NCBI GenBank assembly: GCA_036675345.1
Contig: JAKFFE010000017.1
Span: forward strand, 1 to 64,000
Reading direction: 5' to 3'
From: JALYOC01 sp036675345
GTDB taxonomy: Bacteria; Myxococcota; Myxococcia; Myxococcales; Myxococcaceae
DNA: 64,000 nt
A program made the translations under genes and the position numbers. Shown in pieces: positions 42,616 through 50,870 of the stretch. Numbering within the stretch: position 1 is the first letter of the stretch; each line of letters starts with the position of its first letter. A model generated the notes under the pieces. It ran no database searches and was not told where the DNA came from. It saw only the letters and a program-made list of their open reading frames with translations.

Positions 42616-43100
42616 ACGCCTGTCCCGAACTGGAGACCCTCTTCGTGGGCATCGCCGAAGGCGACCAGGGAATCTGCGAACACGCCTTTGCCTGCCCCGC
42701 CTGCTCGGCGGTGATGGAGGACCACCGGCAGCTGGAGAAGGATCTGTTCCGGCTGGTGGACCCGCTGCCCCCCATGAACTTCACCGCCCAGGTGATGGCC
42801 AAGGTGGCGGCCGCTCCCGCGCCGGTGGCCTCGGAGTACAAGGCCGGGCTGGGAATCCTGGCCCTCTCCCTCTCGCTGCTGGTGTTGGGGTTGATCACCC
42901 GCGGCGGCTCGCTGGCCGAGGCCGGTACCGTCCTGGCTCGCGGGCTGCTCACCGTCCACGACCTGGGGGTGGCGCTGCTCACCGGCCTCCAGGCGGTGTG
43001 GGGCACCGCGGCAATCCCGTTCGTGGCCGTCAGCCTGGTGCTGCTGGTCACCTCCCTCCTTGGCCTCCGGCGGCTGACCGCCGCTCCGCAGTCCGCTTGA
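42612..43100 (+). CDS. Membrane anti-sigma factor (zinc-finger type)
   Basis: 162 residues, coupled to the ECF sigma gene. The N-terminal cytoplasmic part has HAFACPACSAVM, an HxxxCxxC zinc-binding anti-sigma signature. At least two membrane spans follow (GLGILALSLSLLVLGL and FVAVSLVLLVTSLLGL). It should hold the sigma factor inactive at the membrane until an envelope signal arrives (family knowledge plus context). Confidence 0.85.
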   Translation: MNACPELETLFVGIAEGDQGICEHAFACPACSAVMEDHRQLEKDLFRLVDPLPPMNFTAQVMAKVAAAPAPVASEYKAGLGILALSLSLLVLGLITRGGSLAEAGTVLARGLLTVHDLGVALLTGLQAVWGTAAIPFVAVSLVLLVTSLLGLRRLTAAPQSA

Positions 43101-43114
43101 TCACAGGTGTCCCC

Positions 43115-44506
43115 ATGATGCGCTCCTTCCAGACCCTGCTGCTCTCCACCGCCCTCGCCGCCACCGCCGCGCTGGCCCAGCCCACCCCTCCCCGCCCGCC
43201 TCCGGCGCCGCCCGCTCCGGCCGCCGCGCCCGCCCAGGCCGGCAAGCGGATCACCCTCAAGTACGACGGCACCCTCGGCGAGGCCCTGAAGAAGATCGCC
43301 GAGAAGGGCGGGATCAACCTGATCCTCACCGGCAAGCTGGACCAGCCGGCGGAGGTCTTCCTTACCGACGTCTCCGCCGAAGAGGCGCTGGCGATCGTGG
43401 CCAAGTCCCACCGGCTGCACGTGGTCCGCCAAGGTTCGATCTGGACCGTCCGGCCGCTGAAGGACTCGGAGTCCGCCCAGCTGGACCCGGAGACGGAGGA
43501 GGACGCCCAGCTGGAGGCCGCCGAACTGGCCGCCGAGCGCGCCGCCGAGCACGGAGAGCGTCAGCAGGAAATCCAGGAGCGGATCCGCGAGCAGACCGAG
43601 CGCCGGATGGAGAAGCACGCCCGCCAGATGGAGCGGATCCAGAACCGGTACGGCAACGGCCGGGACGTGGCCGGCTACGGCACCATCGTGGTCCCGGAGG
43701 GCAAGACGGTGGAGAACGCCGTCTCCTACGGTGGCCCGCTGGAGGTCTACGGCCACGTGGAGGGCGACGCGGTCTCCTTCGGCGGACCGGTGAAGCTGGG
43801 CGCCAAGGCGGTGGTGGAAGGAGACGTGGTGGCCTTCGGTGGCCCGATCGTCAAGGAGGAGGGGGCGGTGATCGAAGGCGACGAGATCGCCATGGGCGGC
43901 GCCCACGCCGGGCTGAGCATCGCCCGGGGGATGCGGGGCTTCCGCGGCGGCAATGACTCCGGCGACGACGAGGAGGCCGAGGAGGACGGCGCGGTGAACG
44001 TGAACCACCGCCCGATCGGCTCGGGGCTTCCCGGGTTCCTGCTCTGGTTCGCGGCGCTGTTCGCGGTGGGCTTCTTCACCATGATGGCCGCCCCCAACCA
44101 GATGAAGCGGATGGAGTCCCAGATCGTGAAGAACCCGCTGCGCACCGGGGTGACCGGTCTGGTCAGCCTGGTGGCCCTCCCGGTGCTCTCGGTCTTGCTG
44201 ACCCTGACCATCGTGGGCGCCATCCCGGTGCTGCTGTTCTGGTTCCTGCTGGTCCCGGTGGGGATGGCCGCCGGCACCTCCGCCCTGGCCAACGAGATCG
44301 GGATGCGGCTGCCGCTGAAGAACGTGCGCAAGACCCAGGCGCTGGTGCTGGCCCTGGGGCTGCTGATCCTGCTGGCGGTGTTCCACATCCCCTTCCTGGG
44401 ACCGTTCACCATGGTGGTGGTGGGCCTGCTCTCCCTGGGCGCGATGTCCCGGATGATGCTGGAGTCCGCCAACCGTCGCCGGCAGGGAGTCCCCGAGCCG
44501 ATGTAG
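43115..44506 (+). CDS. STN-domain, polymer-repeat membrane protein in the sigma operon
   Basis: A 463-residue protein from the ATG at 43115 with a signal peptide (TLLLSTALAATAALAQP). After a Pro-rich linker comes a secretin/TonB short N-terminal (STN) domain (ITLKYDGTLGEALKKIAEKG), a charged coiled-coil-like stretch (about 125-180), then bactofilin-like polymer repeats in steps of YGGPLEVYGHVEGDAVSFGG, an acidic linker, and three to four membrane spans at the C-terminus (FLLWFAALFAVGFFTMM onward). The combination is unusual. It lies 14 bases after the anti-sigma gene, so it may sense or respond to envelope stress (inference). Confidence 0.8.
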   Translation: MMRSFQTLLLSTALAATAALAQPTPPRPPPAPPAPAAAPAQAGKRITLKYDGTLGEALKKIAEKGGINLILTGKLDQPAEVFLTDVSAEEALAIVAKSHRLHVVRQGSIWTVRPLKDSESAQLDPETEEDAQLEAAELAAERAAEHGERQQEIQERIREQTERRMEKHARQMERIQNRYGNGRDVAGYGTIVVPEGKTVENAVSYGGPLEVYGHVEGDAVSFGGPVKLGAKAVVEGDVVAFGGPIVKEEGAVIEGDEIAMGGAHAGLSIARGMRGFRGGNDSGDDEEAEEDGAVNVNHRPIGSGLPGFLLWFAALFAVGFFTMMAAPNQMKRMESQIVKNPLRTGVTGLVSLVALPVLSVLLTLTIVGAIPVLLFWFLLVPVGMAAGTSALANEIGMRLPLKNVRKTQALVLALGLLILLAVFHIPFLGPFTMVVVGLLSLGAMSRMMLESANRRRQGVPEPM

Positions 44507-44611
44507 GGACCCCAACGGTCTTCTCCCCGGGCCGGATCTGCGACTTCAGGTCGCGGGTTCGGCCCGACCCATTTGCGGGCCCCCAGCCGGAAACGCTATT
44601 GAAGCGGTGTC

Positions 44612-44995
44612 ATGATCCACCCGGTGGCCACCCGCGCCTGCACCTTCCTGCTGGACCCGCGGGGCTTCGTCCGCGCCACCATGCGCGAGGGGCTGGAGAT
44701 GGATCTCAACGACGCCCGGGAGGCGCTGCGCACCACTGCCCTGGTCGCCGGCGGTCAGCGGGTGCCGGTGCTGGTGGACTCCCGCCGGCTCAAGAGCCAG
44801 ACCCGGGAGGCGCGGCAGGAGTTTGCTAGCGACGAGGCGGTGCGGATCTGCTCCGCGGTGGCGCTGCTGGTGGGCTCGCCGGTCAGCCGGATCATCGCCA
44901 ACTTCTTCCTCCGTCAGCAGATTCAGCGCACCCCCACCCGGCTGTTCACCGACGAGACCGCGGCGGTGGAGTGGCTGCTGGGCCAGCCGCGGTGA
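44612..44995 (+). CDS. STAS/SpoIIAA-like small protein
   Basis: A 127-residue soluble protein with the alternating strands and helices of the SpoIIAA/STAS-like fold: CTFLLDPRGFVRATMREG, VPVLVDSRRLKSQT, VRICSAVALLVGSPVSRIIA and a final TPTRLFTDETAAVEWL. This is the type often found before sensor kinases. It overlaps the histidine kinase gene (GTGA), so they are probably functional partners. Confidence 0.7.
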   Translation: MIHPVATRACTFLLDPRGFVRATMREGLEMDLNDAREALRTTALVAGGQRVPVLVDSRRLKSQTREARQEFASDEAVRICSAVALLVGSPVSRIIANFFLRQQIQRTPTRLFTDETAAVEWLLGQPR

Positions 44996-46380
44996 ACGCC
45001 GCCTCCGACTCCCGCTTCGACGCCCTCCTGGAAGCCCTGCTGGCCTATGCCCGCGCCGACTTCTCCCAGCGGATCCCGATCAGCGACGCGCTGGATGTGA
45101 TCGACGCCATCGCCACCGGGCTGAACATGATGGCCGACGATCTGAGCGGCGCGGTGGCCTCCCGCCGGGAGCTGGAGGACGCCTACCGGTCGTTGCAGGA
45201 GGCCCAGGCCCGGGTGGTCCACAGCGGGAAGCTGATCGCGGTGGGACAGCTGGCCAGCGGGGTGGCCCACGAGATCAACAACCCCTCCAGCTGGGTGCTG
45301 ATGTCGCTGGGGCTGATCTCCCGGCACCTGGTCCAGCTGCGGGAACAGTCCGAGGGCGCCACCTCGCTGGACGGACTGCGCGCCGCCCTGTCCGGCACGG
45401 TCCGGGTGCTGGAGGGGTCGCTGTCCGACGCCCTGGAGGGGATGGAGCGGATCCGCACCGTGACCCACGATCTGCGGACCTTCTCCCGGATGGACGGGGA
45501 CGAGCTGGAGCTTCTCTCCCTCTCGGAGGTGGCCAGCGCCGCCGCCAACCTGGCCGGGCCGTACCTGCGGGCCCGGGCCCGGGTCCTGGTCGAGCTGGGC
45601 GAGGGCCCGTGGGTGCTGGGCAACCGCGGCCGGCTGGCCCAGGTGGTGACCAATCTGTTGATCAACGCGGCGCAGGCGGTGGAACCCCTGCCCGGACGGG
45701 AGCACCGGATCCGCCTGGAGGTCCGCGCCGACGGGGAGGACGCGCTGTTGGCGGTGGAGGACTCGGGGACCGGGCTGCGGCCGGAGCTGCGGGAGCGGAT
45801 CTTCGAGCCGTTCTTCACCACCAAGCCGGCCAGTCAGGGCACCGGCCTGGGGCTGTCCCTGGTGGCGGAGATCGTCCACCGGTTGCAGGGGACGGTGCAG
45901 GCCACCGAGGCCTCCCTGGGGGGCGCCCGCTTCGAGGTCCGACTGCCCCGGGCGGAGCGGCCCCAGCCGCGCCCGGAGTCGGCGACCGTGCTGGCCCCGC
46001 GGATCCCCAGGATGCGGGTGCTGATCGTGGACGACGAGCCGAACCTGCTGCGGACCTACGCACTGGCCCTGCAGCCGGACCACGACATCTGCGTGGCCCA
46101 GGGCGGGGCGGCGGCGATCGCCCGGCTGGAGGTGGACCGCGCCTTCGACGCGGTGGTGTGCGATCTGCAGATGCCGGAGATCGACGGGATCGGGGTGTTC
46201 GAACAGCTGCAGCGTTCCGCCCCCGAGCTGTTGTCCCGGCTGATCTTCTCCACCGGCGGGGTGTACCAGGAGCGGATCAAGGAGTTCCTTTGCCGGACCT
46301 CGATCCCGGTGCTGGAGAAGCCGGTCACCCCCGAGCAGTTGCTCCAGACCCTGCTGATGCGGCGGCCCCCTCCCCGATGA
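44992..46380 (+). CDS. Hybrid histidine kinase (kinase plus receiver)
   Basis: The GTG at 44992 overlaps the upstream TGA, giving 462 residues. HAMP-like start, then the H-box LASGVAHEINNPSS with the phosphoacceptor His at about 93, the N-box QVVTNLLINAAQAVE, G1 EDSGTGLRP, F/G2 FFTTKPASQGTGLGLSLV, and a C-terminal receiver domain with VDDEPN, the phosphoacceptor Asp in CDLQMPEIDG (about 391) and the Lys in LEKPVTP. No membrane span, so it is a cytoplasmic sensor. Overlaps the MOSC gene by ATGA. Confidence 0.92.
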   Translation: MNAASDSRFDALLEALLAYARADFSQRIPISDALDVIDAIATGLNMMADDLSGAVASRRELEDAYRSLQEAQARVVHSGKLIAVGQLASGVAHEINNPSSWVLMSLGLISRHLVQLREQSEGATSLDGLRAALSGTVRVLEGSLSDALEGMERIRTVTHDLRTFSRMDGDELELLSLSEVASAAANLAGPYLRARARVLVELGEGPWVLGNRGRLAQVVTNLLINAAQAVEPLPGREHRIRLEVRADGEDALLAVEDSGTGLRPELRERIFEPFFTTKPASQGTGLGLSLVAEIVHRLQGTVQATEASLGGARFEVRLPRAERPQPRPESATVLAPRIPRMRVLIVDDEPNLLRTYALALQPDHDICVAQGGAAAIARLEVDRAFDAVVCDLQMPEIDGIGVFEQLQRSAPELLSRLIFSTGGVYQERIKEFLCRTSIPVLEKPVTPEQLLQTLLMRRPPPR

Positions 46381-46847
46381 GCGGCCGTCTGTTCCAGATC
46401 AACGTCAATCCCCAGGGCGGCGTCCCCAAGCACCCGGTGCTGCTGGCCCGGCTGCAGGTCCTGGGGGTGGAGGGAGACCGCCAGCGCCATCTCCAGTTCC
46501 ACGGGGGGCCAGACCGGGCGGTGTCCCTCTTCTCCCTGGAGCGGCTGCAGAAGCTCCAGTCCGAGGGGCACCCGATCGCGCCCGGGACCACCGGGGAGAA
46601 CCTCACCCTGGAGGGACTGGACTGGGAGCAGCTGGTGCCCGGGATCCGGCTGCGGGTGGGCCAGGCCCTGCTGGAGGTGACCAGCTACACCGCTCCCTGC
46701 AAGCAGATCCGCGAGTCCTTCCTGGCGGGGGACTTCACCCGCATCTCCCAGAAGCTCCACCCCGGCTGGAGCCGGGTCTATGCCCGGGTGCTGACCGAGG
46801 CGGTGGTCCACCGCGGGGACCCGGTGTCCCTGGAGCCCGCACCATGA
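46377..46847 (+). CDS. MOSC domain protein
   Basis: 156 residues. MOSC signature pieces: FQINVNPQGGVPKHPV, VEGDRQRHLQFHGGPDRAVS, GTTGENLTLEGLDW, RLRVGQALLEVTSYTAPCKQ. MOSC proteins bind sulfur or molybdenum-cofactor-related ligands and act in metal-sulfur chemistry; the conserved Cys is in the TAPCKQ motif. Overlaps both neighbours by four bases (ATGA), with no obvious link in function. Confidence 0.92.
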   Translation: MSGRLFQINVNPQGGVPKHPVLLARLQVLGVEGDRQRHLQFHGGPDRAVSLFSLERLQKLQSEGHPIAPGTTGENLTLEGLDWEQLVPGIRLRVGQALLEVTSYTAPCKQIRESFLAGDFTRISQKLHPGWSRVYARVLTEAVVHRGDPVSLEPAP

Positions 46848-47278
46848 ACACCGACTGTCTGGGCTGCCGGGTGGTCCGCGGCGAGCACCCCACCCCGGGC
46901 GGGATCCTGCTGCGGCGCGACGGGCTGGTGCTGCACGCCCTGGCCGGCCCCTCTCCCCTCCCCGGCTGGCTGGTGCTCACCTCCCAGGTCCACGTCCGGG
47001 CGCTGTACGATCTGGAGGAGCCGGCGCTCTCCACGCTGGGGCCGCTGACCCGGGAGGTGATGCAGGCCCAGCGCGCCGCCCTGGGCGCCGAACACCTGTA
47101 CGCGTTCGCGATCGGGGATCTGCTCCACCACTTCCACCTGCACCTGGTCCCGCGCTTCGCCCACACCCCGGAGAGGCTGCGGGGCCGCGGCTGCTTCGAG
47201 TCGCAGCCCGCCGACGCCTTGCCGGAAGCGTCGCTGGCGGAGGCCGCGCAGAAGGTGGGGAGGCTGCTGGCCCGCTGA
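46844..47278 (+). CDS. HIT family protein
   Basis: 144 residues with the histidine-triad motif HHFHLHLVPR at about residues 98-107 and the N-terminal CLGCRVVRGE. HIT enzymes are nucleotidyl hydrolases or transferases acting on AMP-linked substrates. The substrate is unknown. Coupled to the MOSC gene by overlap. Confidence 0.88.
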   Translation: MNTDCLGCRVVRGEHPTPGGILLRRDGLVLHALAGPSPLPGWLVLTSQVHVRALYDLEEPALSTLGPLTREVMQAQRAALGAEHLYAFAIGDLLHHFHLHLVPRFAHTPERLRGRGCFESQPADALPEASLAEAAQKVGRLLAR

Positions 47279-47323
47279 GGCGGTGGCGCGCCGGGGAGCG
47301 GGGCTGTTATCCAGCCCGCGCCG

Positions 47324-48283
47324 ATGGCCCACTCCTCCGCCGACTCTCCTTCGCACCGCCAAGGTGGCCTGCTGTACTCGCTGCTGGCCTTCGTGGTGTG
47401 GGGCCTCTCGCCCATCTACTTCAAGGCGCTCAAGGAGGTCTCCCCGGTGGAGATCGCCGCGCACCGGGTGGTGTGGGCGATTGGCTTTCTGGTGCTGCTG
47501 CTGGCGTGGATGGGAAGGCTCAAGCCGGTGCTGGCGGCGCGGCCCACCTGGCGGCGCCTGGGCCTGTACCTGGTCACCACCCTGCTGATCGGCGGCAACT
47601 GGCTGCTCTACATCTGGGCGGTGAACACCGGGCATCTGCTGGAGGCCAGCCTGGGCTACTTCATCAACCCGCTGGTGAACGTGCTGCTGGGAGTGGTCTT
47701 CCTGCGGGAGACGCTCAACCGGGCGCAGCTGATCGCGGTGCTGCTGGCGGCCACCGGGGTGCTGTACCAGGTGGTGGGCTACGGCGAACTGCCGGTGATC
47801 TCCCTGGTCCTGGCCACCAGCTTCGGGGTCTACGGGCTGTTGCGGAAGAGGGCCAAGGTGGACCCGATCGCCGGGCTGCTGTTCGAGACCTCGCTGCTGA
47901 CGCCCGCGGCGCTGATCTACCTGGGGGTGGTGGGCGCCTCCGGCGGCGGCGCCTTCATCACCGGCGGCTGGAGGCCGTCCTTGCTGTTGGCGCTGGCCGG
48001 GGCGATCACCGCGCTGCCGCTGATCTGGTTCCAGCTGGGGGCCAACCGGATGAAGCTCTCCACCCTGGGGCTGGTGCAGTACCTCTCACCCACCCTCCAG
48101 TTCCTGCTGGCGGTGCTCCTCTACGGAGAGCACTTCACCTTCGCCCACGCGGTGACCTTCGCCTTCATCTGGGCCTCGCTGGCCCTGTACACGGTCGACG
48201 CGCTGGCGCAGGGAAAAAGGGGACAGGCTGCATTTTCCGGCCGCCAGCTTGCAGGCAAGCAAGGCGAGGGCCGGAAAATGTAG
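47324..48283 (+). CDS. rarD: EamA family transporter RarD
   Basis: 319 residues with ten predicted membrane spans and the RarD profile: GLLYSLLAFVVWGLSPIYFK, VEIAAHRVVWA, GNWLLYIWAVNTGHLLEAS, GYFINPLVNVLLG and LGLVQYLSPTLQFLLAVL. RarD was named for chloramphenicol sensitivity; its true substrate is not settled. The last 22 or so residues (from GKRGQAAF) are coded by the palindromic element at 48213-48297, so the normal C-terminus was replaced or extended by it. Confidence 0.92.
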   Translation: MAHSSADSPSHRQGGLLYSLLAFVVWGLSPIYFKALKEVSPVEIAAHRVVWAIGFLVLLLAWMGRLKPVLAARPTWRRLGLYLVTTLLIGGNWLLYIWAVNTGHLLEASLGYFINPLVNVLLGVVFLRETLNRAQLIAVLLAATGVLYQVVGYGELPVISLVLATSFGVYGLLRKRAKVDPIAGLLFETSLLTPAALIYLGVVGASGGGAFITGGWRPSLLLALAGAITALPLIWFQLGANRMKLSTLGLVQYLSPTLQFLLAVLLYGEHFTFAHAVTFAFIWASLALYTVDALAQGKRGQAAFSGRQLAGKQGEGRKM

Positions 48284-48297
48284 CCTGTCCCCTTTTT
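48213..48297. repeat. Long near-perfect palindrome at the end of rarD
   Basis: Outer arms of 29 bases match in 28 positions (GGGGACAGGCTGCATTTTCC against GGGGACAGGCTACATTTTCC), with a second stem GCTTGC/GCAAGC in the middle. The right arm ends in CCCCTTTTTC, so the structure could also act as a terminator. The rarD stop TAG (48281-48283) lies in the right arm. Confidence 0.85.
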
Positions 48298-48413
48298 CGG
48301 TGCAGTGCGTCACGGATTTCTCCGCTGGCCACCGTGTGTTGGGCAGACGGGCCACGCCCGTTTCTTCCCACCCTTTGACGCGACGCGCCTTCGGCGCTTG
48401 CCAGGAGCACACA

Positions 48414-48833
48414 ATGCGGATCGACAGCGGGACCAGGTCCTGGACCTGGGAGTTGAGGCCTCCGCGGGTGCTGATCGCCGAGCGTGACGATCAGATCCGC
48501 GCGGAGTGGGTCCGGGCCCTGGAGGCCGACGGCTACGACACGGTGGAGGCGCGCGACGGGGACGAGATCCTCGACTCGCTGCTGGCCTTCCCTCCCGGCC
48601 CCTCCGATTGCATCGACGTGGTGATCGCCGGGGAGAGGCTGGGCGGCACCGAGGGCCCGCAGGTGTTGTTCCGGCTGAGGGAGATGCGGATCCGCACCCC
48701 GTTCGTGGTGATCAGCTCCGCCACCGACGCCCCGGTCTCCGGGGAGAGTGACGTGGTCGGCTGCACCGCGGACGTGAAGGAGATCCGCGGCGCGGTGTTC
48801 ACCCTCACCCACGACTTCACCACCCGGCAGTAG
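48414..48833 (+). CDS. Degenerate receiver-like protein
   Basis: 139 residues from the ATG at 48414 (AGGAG ahead). The fold is that of a response regulator receiver: RVLIAERDDQIRAEWVRALE, DTVEARDGDEILDSLL, VVIAGERLGGTEG and TPFVVISSAT. The usual phosphoacceptor Asp after strand 3 is replaced: the family pattern DVVIxD reads DVVIAG here. It is therefore probably not phosphorylated and may work through protein contacts. The frame extends upstream but that part lies in the repeat element. Confidence 0.8.
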   Translation: MRIDSGTRSWTWELRPPRVLIAERDDQIRAEWVRALEADGYDTVEARDGDEILDSLLAFPPGPSDCIDVVIAGERLGGTEGPQVLFRLREMRIRTPFVVISSATDAPVSGESDVVGCTADVKEIRGAVFTLTHDFTTRQ

Positions 48834-49016
48834 CTAGCTGCGGGCGACCACCACGTGGCTGCCCACCCGGGCGTCGATGGTCATCGACCGATCCTGGGCC
48901 CGGGAGTCGAAGTACACGCTGGTGGCGTCGGTGGTGGTGCTCCGACAGGCCTCGTAGAAGTAGGTGAAGGAGACCGAGGCGGGACGACGACGGGCGGGCG
49001 CGGGGGTGTTCAGCAC
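48834..49016 (-). CDS. Small hypothetical protein
   Basis: 60 residues from a GTG at 49016; third codon positions are almost all G or C, so coding is likely. The product (VSFTYFYEACRSTTTDATSV) has no recognised family. The true start may be different. It is convergent with the receiver-like gene, whose stop it nearly touches. Confidence 0.55.
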   Translation of the reverse strand: MLNTPAPARRRPASVSFTYFYEACRSTTTDATSVYFDSRAQDRSMTIDARVGSHVVVARS

Positions 49017-49217
49017 GATCTGCTGATGATGATCCCGTTCCCGGATCCCGCCAGTTTTCGACCGCGCCGGGTCCGCCCGGGCAAGGGAGGCTCATCGGGG
49101 CCATTCACCCGCGCGATCCTGCGCGAAGCGGAAGGGGCCCCGCGGCGCGTTGATCCCCGGACCGGTCCCTGTATGTTGCCCGGCCTGCCGTATCCCCCTT
49201 TCCAGAGGAGAGACGCC

Positions 49218-50858
49218 GTGATCGCCGCCATCCCCCGCGTCCCGCAGCCGAAGAACGAGCCCATCCGCGAGTACGCCCCCGGCAGCCCGGAGCGCGCCGA
49301 GCTCAAGGAGGCGCTCTCCCGCATGGCCTCCCAGCAGGTGGACATCCCGGTGGTGATCGGCGGCAAGCAGATCCGCACCGGCAAGACCGACGAGGTCAAA
49401 AGCCCCCACAACCACCAGCAGGTGCTGGGAGTGGTCCACGAAGCTGGCCCGGAGCACGTGCAGCCGGCGGTGGACGCGGCGCTGAAGGTCAAGCGCGACT
49501 GGGCCCAGCTGCCCTTCCACCACCGGGCGGCGATCTTCCTGCGCGCCGCGGATCTGCTGGCCACCCGTTACCGGCCGATCATCAACGCCGCCACCATGCT
49601 GGGCCAGTCCAAGACCGCCTACCAGGCGGAGATCGACGCGGCCTGCGAGTCGATCGACTTCCTCCGCTACAACGTCCACTTCGCCGAGCAGCTGCTGGCC
49701 TCCCAGCCGGAGTCCGGGCCGTATCAGTGGAACATGATGGACTACCGTCCGCTGGACGGGTTCGTGCTGGCGGTCTCCCCCTTCAACTTCACCGCGATCG
49801 CCCTGAACCTGGCCACCGCGCCGGCGCTGATGGGGAACGTGGTGCTGCTCAAGGCCGCCTCCACCGCCATCTACTCCAACTGGTACCTGATGGAGCTGCT
49901 GCGCGAGGCGGGGCTGCCGGACGGGGTGATCAACTTCCTCCCTGGGCCGGGCGCGCCGATCGGCAACGCGGCCTTGAAGCACCCGGAGCTGGGCGGGGTG
50001 CACTTCACCGGCTCCACCCCGGTGTTCCAGGGGATGTGGCGCACGGTGGGAGAGAACATCGCCTCCTACAAGCAGTACCCGCGGCTGGTGGGTGAGACCG
50101 GCGGCAAGGACTTCATCTTCGCCCACCCCTCGGCGATCGACGACGTGGACGCGCTGGCGGTGGCGATCGTCCGGGGCGGGTTCGAGTACCAGGGGCAAAA
50201 GTGCTCGGCGGCCTCCCGGGTGTTCGTGCCGGAGTCGGTGTGGAAGAAGCTCAAGCCGCGGGTGCTGGAGATGATGGCCGAGATCAAGGTCGGGGACGTG
50301 GCCGACTTCCGCAACTTCATGGGCGCGGTGATCGACGAGAAGTCCTTCAAGAACGTCTCCTCCTACATCGAGCTGGCCAAGAACTCCGGGCAGGAGGCCA
50401 CGGTGCTCTCCGGCGGCACCACCGACCGTTCGCAGGGCTGGTTCGTCAAGCCCACCCTGGTGCAGCTGCAGAACCCGCGGCACCGGATCATGGTGGAGGA
50501 GATCTTCGCGCCGCTGGTGGGGCTGCACGTATATCCGGACGACAAGTACCTGGAGACCCTGCGGGAGTGCGACGCGGCGGCAACCTACGCCTTGACCGGC
50601 GCGCTGTGGGCCCGGGATCGGCAGGCGCTGGACGTGGGGATGACCGAGCTGCGCCACGCGGCCGGCAACTTCTACATCAACGACAAGCCCACCGGCGCGG
50701 TGGTCGGTCAGCAGCCGTTTGGCGGCAGCCGGGCCTCGGGGACCAACGACAAGGCGGGCTCGATGTTGAACCTGGTGCGCTGGACCTCGCCGCGGACGAT
50801 CAAGGAGAACTTCGTGCCGCCCACCAAGTTCGGCTACCCGTTCATGGGCGCCGAGTAA
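49218..50858 (+). CDS. pruA: 1-pyrroline-5-carboxylate dehydrogenase
   Basis: 546 residues; oxidises pyrroline-5-carboxylate (as glutamate semialdehyde) to glutamate, the second step of proline breakdown. GTG at 49218 with GAGGAG eight bases ahead. Catalytic residues: ETGGKD (Glu about 293) and YQGQKCSAASR (Cys about 329); the NAD site is in VSPFNFTAIALN and GDVADFRNFMGAVID follows. The overall type is the eukaryote-like P5C dehydrogenase. It starts a three-gene unit with two proline dehydrogenase-like subunits that begin 12 bases downstream. Confidence 0.93.
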   Translation: MIAAIPRVPQPKNEPIREYAPGSPERAELKEALSRMASQQVDIPVVIGGKQIRTGKTDEVKSPHNHQQVLGVVHEAGPEHVQPAVDAALKVKRDWAQLPFHHRAAIFLRAADLLATRYRPIINAATMLGQSKTAYQAEIDAACESIDFLRYNVHFAEQLLASQPESGPYQWNMMDYRPLDGFVLAVSPFNFTAIALNLATAPALMGNVVLLKAASTAIYSNWYLMELLREAGLPDGVINFLPGPGAPIGNAALKHPELGGVHFTGSTPVFQGMWRTVGENIASYKQYPRLVGETGGKDFIFAHPSAIDDVDALAVAIVRGGFEYQGQKCSAASRVFVPESVWKKLKPRVLEMMAEIKVGDVADFRNFMGAVIDEKSFKNVSSYIELAKNSGQEATVLSGGTTDRSQGWFVKPTLVQLQNPRHRIMVEEIFAPLVGLHVYPDDKYLETLRECDAAATYALTGALWARDRQALDVGMTELRHAAGNFYINDKPTGAVVGQQPFGGSRASGTNDKAGSMLNLVRWTSPRTIKENFVPPTKFGYPFMGAE

Positions 50859-50870
50859 CCCACCGAACCC

